A stretch of 7,276 nt of DNA, from positions 1 to 7,276 of the forward strand of contig DASPHS010000022.1 in the NCBI GenBank assembly GCA_035629475.1, written 5' to 3'. Numbering within the stretch: position 1 is the first letter of the stretch; every line of letters starts with the position of its first letter. A program made the translations under genes and the position numbers. Shown here piece by piece: positions 6,081 through 7,276 of this stretch. Source of the DNA: JARIHD01 sp035629475 (GTDB taxonomy: Bacteria; Patescibacteriota; Saccharimonadia; Saccharimonadales; UBA4665). Under the pieces are notes generated by a model, which saw nothing but the letters and a program-made list of their open reading frames with translations, had not been told where the DNA came from and ran no database searches.

Positions 6081-6198
6081 ACAGCAATAAGTGATGTTCG
6101 TCACAAGCTCCAGCGTAGGCGCCATACACCGTATTGCTGCAACCGCACACAGGGCGTACTGTAAGTGGTAATAAGCTTTCCAAGGATCAGTTACGCGC
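6081..6198. other. Intergenic spacer with nested inverted repeats
   Basis: This 118-nt spacer follows the NUDIX gene. A perfect 8-bp inverted repeat, CAGCAATA (6082-6089) and TATTGCTG (6132-6139), encloses a small hairpin GTGA (6091-6094) with TCAC (6101-6104) and the palindrome GGCGCC (6118-6123). No T-run follows the outer repeat, so it is not a standard intrinsic terminator, and it does not fold as a tRNA by eye. It may be a structured leader or 3' end, or chance. An AAGGA at 6182-6186 is a weak and rather distant ribosome-binding site for the next gene. No convincing promoter was seen. Confidence 0.35.
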
Positions 6199-6813
6199 AT
6201 GTTCATAGACGGAAAATACCAGGAACACACCCAGCCGCTGGATGGGGACGTGTCCCGTATTTGCGTACAGCTAAAGGTCACCGGTATGGGCATCGCCCTC
6301 AAGCCCGGCATCGATGCACCCCACCTGTGGCTCGACCAAACGGATACCTACGCCCAGCATGACCAAACGACTGGCGAGGTAACAATCGTAGAACGCCCTG
6401 GGGCACTGGCAGAACGTCAGTGCCCTTTATATATGCGGCGACTGGTCTGGCTTGACCTGCCGGAGTGGTATCGGGATAAGCAACTGGATGAAGTTGATAT
6501 CGAAGCCCGAACCAAGGTAGCCCTTGGAGGTGTTGCTACACGTAAGCTCAGCGTCTGTACTTGGGGTGATGTGACCGTCAAGGATGTCCAGGTTGGTGAA
6601 ATCGGTTTTCTAAAAACGGTGCAGGGCGGCATGGACATCACGGAACTCATTGCACCCGAAGACAGTGACCCCCGGCTGCGGCCCACGATTGACCTCATCA
6701 ATGTAACCGGCAATATTGCTATCGGTGACAGCAAGGCCGCCTGGCGTATCAATCAGGTCAACCCCCAGGCACAATTGTCATGCACCAACGTTTTTGGCCC
6801 ACACCACCCGTAA
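6199..6813 (+). CDS. Uncharacterised 204-aa protein, probably beta-rich
   Basis: I do not recognise this family. The product is 204 residues, slightly acidic, and has no signal peptide, membrane segment or lipobox, so it is probably cytoplasmic. The first half is mixed and contains a Trp/Leu-rich stretch RRLVWLDLPEWYRDKQLDEV (residues about 80-99). The second half (about 115-200) has alternating hydrophobic strands with Gly/Asn turns, such as GDVTVKDVQV, GGMDITEL, IDLINVTGNIAIGD and AQLSCTNVFG. These vaguely recall the beta-solenoid rungs of DUF4097/GIN-type proteins; that is a guess. Continuous coding potential and an in-frame stop at 6172-6174 support the ATG at 6199, though its AAGGA site is 12 nt away. 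It lies 58 nt before an ECF sigma factor gene in the same direction, so a role with that regulator is possible but untested. Confidence 0.72.
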   Translation: MFIDGKYQEHTQPLDGDVSRICVQLKVTGMGIALKPGIDAPHLWLDQTDTYAQHDQTTGEVTIVERPGALAERQCPLYMRRLVWLDLPEWYRDKQLDEVDIEARTKVALGGVATRKLSVCTWGDVTVKDVQVGEIGFLKTVQGGMDITELIAPEDSDPRLRPTIDLINVTGNIAIGDSKAAWRINQVNPQAQLSCTNVFGPHHP

Positions 6814-6819
6814 AACCCG

Positions 6820-6825
6820 TATAAT
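6820..6825 (+). promoter_or_regulatory. Candidate housekeeping -10 upstream of the sigma gene
   Basis: TATAAT is an exact -10 consensus, 6 nt after the stop codon of the preceding gene. A start site about 7 nt downstream would leave a leader of about 40 nt before the ATG at 6872. No convincing -35 lies at 16-18 nt; the nearest TTGGCC (6794-6799) is 20 nt away. It may give a basal supply of the sigma factor in addition to the ECF-type element downstream. Confidence 0.35.
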
Positions 6826-6836
6826 TGCAGTATATT

Positions 6837-6865
6837 TGAAACTTTTTGCGGGGGTCGTACGTATA
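6837..6865 (+). promoter_or_regulatory. Candidate ECF-type promoter of the sigma gene
   Basis: TGAAAC (6837-6842), followed at once by a T-run (6843-6847), is separated by 17 nt from CGTATA (6860-6865). This matches the pattern recognised by ECF sigma factors such as Bacillus SigW (TGAAAC, about 16 nt, CGTA). Its position directly in front of an ECF sigma gene suggests autoregulation, the usual arrangement in this family. The predicted start site falls at or next to the ATG at 6872, so this mRNA may also be leaderless. The last bases also read TATACT (6862-6867), a possible housekeeping -10. Confidence 0.55.
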
Positions 6866-6871
6866 CTCAGC

Positions 6872-7276
6872 ATGAATCAAACTGAAGAAGCTGCGATCAT
6901 AGCCGCCATCATCGACGGCACCGACAGATACACCGAGTTAGTGGAACGGTATCACGTCGGGCTTATTATCCACTGCGAACAGCTCGTCGGTGACCGCGAT
7001 GAAGCCGAGGATGTCGCCCAGGAGGCCTTCGTGAAAGCCTACTTGCAACTGGGGCACTTTAAGCCTGCAGCCGGAAGGTTTTCGACCTGGCTGTACCGCA
7101 TTGCAACCAATGAAGCCATTGATCATTTGCGCAAGCAAAAGCGCCGGGTCCATGTAGCAGACCTGGAGGCAGTCGCCGAAGCAACCATGCCTGCCTACAT
7201 AGAAGAGGACGAGCGGCGGTTCATACGCCAAGCTGTCACGACATTGCAGCCTCCAGAACAGCGCCGCGTCATAGAG
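6872..7276 (+). CDS. ECF-type RNA polymerase sigma factor (3' end missing)
   Basis: Alternative sigma factor of the sigma-70 family, extracytoplasmic-function group, which redirects RNA polymerase to a stress or envelope regulon. The frame is open from the ATG at 6872 to the window edge, giving 135 residues. Region 2 is clear: YTELVERYHVGLIIHCEQLV (20-39), the region 2.2 signature GDRDEAEDVAQEAFVKAY (40-57), and regions 2.3-2.4 GRFSTWLYRIATNEAIDHLR (68-87) with the basic KQKRR. A linker of about 25 residues leads to the start of region 4 (FIRQAVTTLQPPEQRRVIE, 117-135), which is cut. Roughly 40-50 residues are expected beyond the edge, where an anti-sigma gene would be typical. There is no Shine-Dalgarno site at normal spacing; GGGGG at 6850-6854 is too far. 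An in-frame TTG at 6836 is an unlikely alternative start. Confidence 0.93.
   Translation, partial: MNQTEEAAIIAAIIDGTDRYTELVERYHVGLIIHCEQLVGDRDEAEDVAQEAFVKAYLQLGHFKPAAGRFSTWLYRIATNEAIDHLRKQKRRVHVADLEAVAEATMPAYIEEDERRFIRQAVTTLQPPEQRRVIE

Noticed and set aside
6081..6140. tRNA or intrinsic terminator after the NUDIX gene
   Set aside because: The arms do not form a cloverleaf with a TTC-type loop, and no T-run follows the outer inverted repeat.
5874..6311. Minus-strand open frame of 145 codons across the NUDIX 3' end and spacer
   Set aside because: It overlaps the clear NUDIX gene and the start of the next gene, shows no recognisable domain and has no ribosome-binding site.
6815..6855. Terminator between the unknown gene and the sigma gene
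   Set aside because: Only a weak CCCG/CGGG pairing is available and no T-run follows it.
6938..7231. Minus-strand open frame opposite the sigma factor gene
   Set aside because: The + strand encodes an unmistakable ECF sigma factor; the antisense frame is a shadow.

Overview
The window is a run of bacterial ribosomal-protein genes followed by a small non-ribosomal segment, with every recognised gene on the + strand. The best fit is a Candidate Phyla Radiation (Patescibacteria) genome, plausibly of Saccharibacteria (TM7) type. The main evidence is that rpmD (uL30) is absent from its usual place: rpsE and rplO are separated by 2 nt, and loss of uL30 is an established trait of CPR bacteria. The overall look of the proteins also fits. 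Phylum is a moderate-confidence inference. The standard genetic code works throughout, with no in-frame TGA needed.

Region 1 (1-5552) is a merged S10-spc ribosomal operon in canonical order: rpsC (5' end cut off), rplP, rpmC, rpsQ, rplN, rplX, rplE, rpsN, rpsH, rplF, rplR, rpsE, rplO. Spacing is very tight. Three consecutive junctions are TAATG overlaps, most gaps are 1-12 nt, and the only longer one is 39 nt before rplF. Most genes have a good purine-rich Shine-Dalgarno site 5-10 nt before the ATG; rplR is the weak exception. No internal promoter or terminator was seen. The products build both subunits: uS3, uS17, uS14, uS8 and uS5 for 30S; uL16, uL29, uL14, uL24, uL5, uL6, uL18 and uL15 for 50S.

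Region 2 (5553-5642) holds a short palindrome resembling dispersed repeats of other bacteria, then a strong intrinsic terminator (5590-5627). A -10-like TATACT follows so close to the next ATG that a leaderless transcript is likely. The usual next gene, secY, is not here.

Region 3 (5643-7276) has a NUDT15-like NUDIX hydrolase, a 118-nt spacer with nested inverted repeats, an unrecognised 204-aa protein, and the first 135 residues of an ECF sigma factor that runs off the right edge. The sigma gene is preceded by a TGAAAC / CGTATA element pair of the kind ECF sigma factors recognise, so it may activate its own transcription. This segment uses codons such as GGG and CGG that the ribosomal genes avoid, and it lacks strong Shine-Dalgarno sites, which suggests lower or conditional expression. 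No RNA gene, CRISPR array, insertion sequence or convincing minus-strand gene was found. The most informative items are the missing rpmD, the candidate self-regulated ECF locus with its unknown upstream neighbour, and the leaderless starts.
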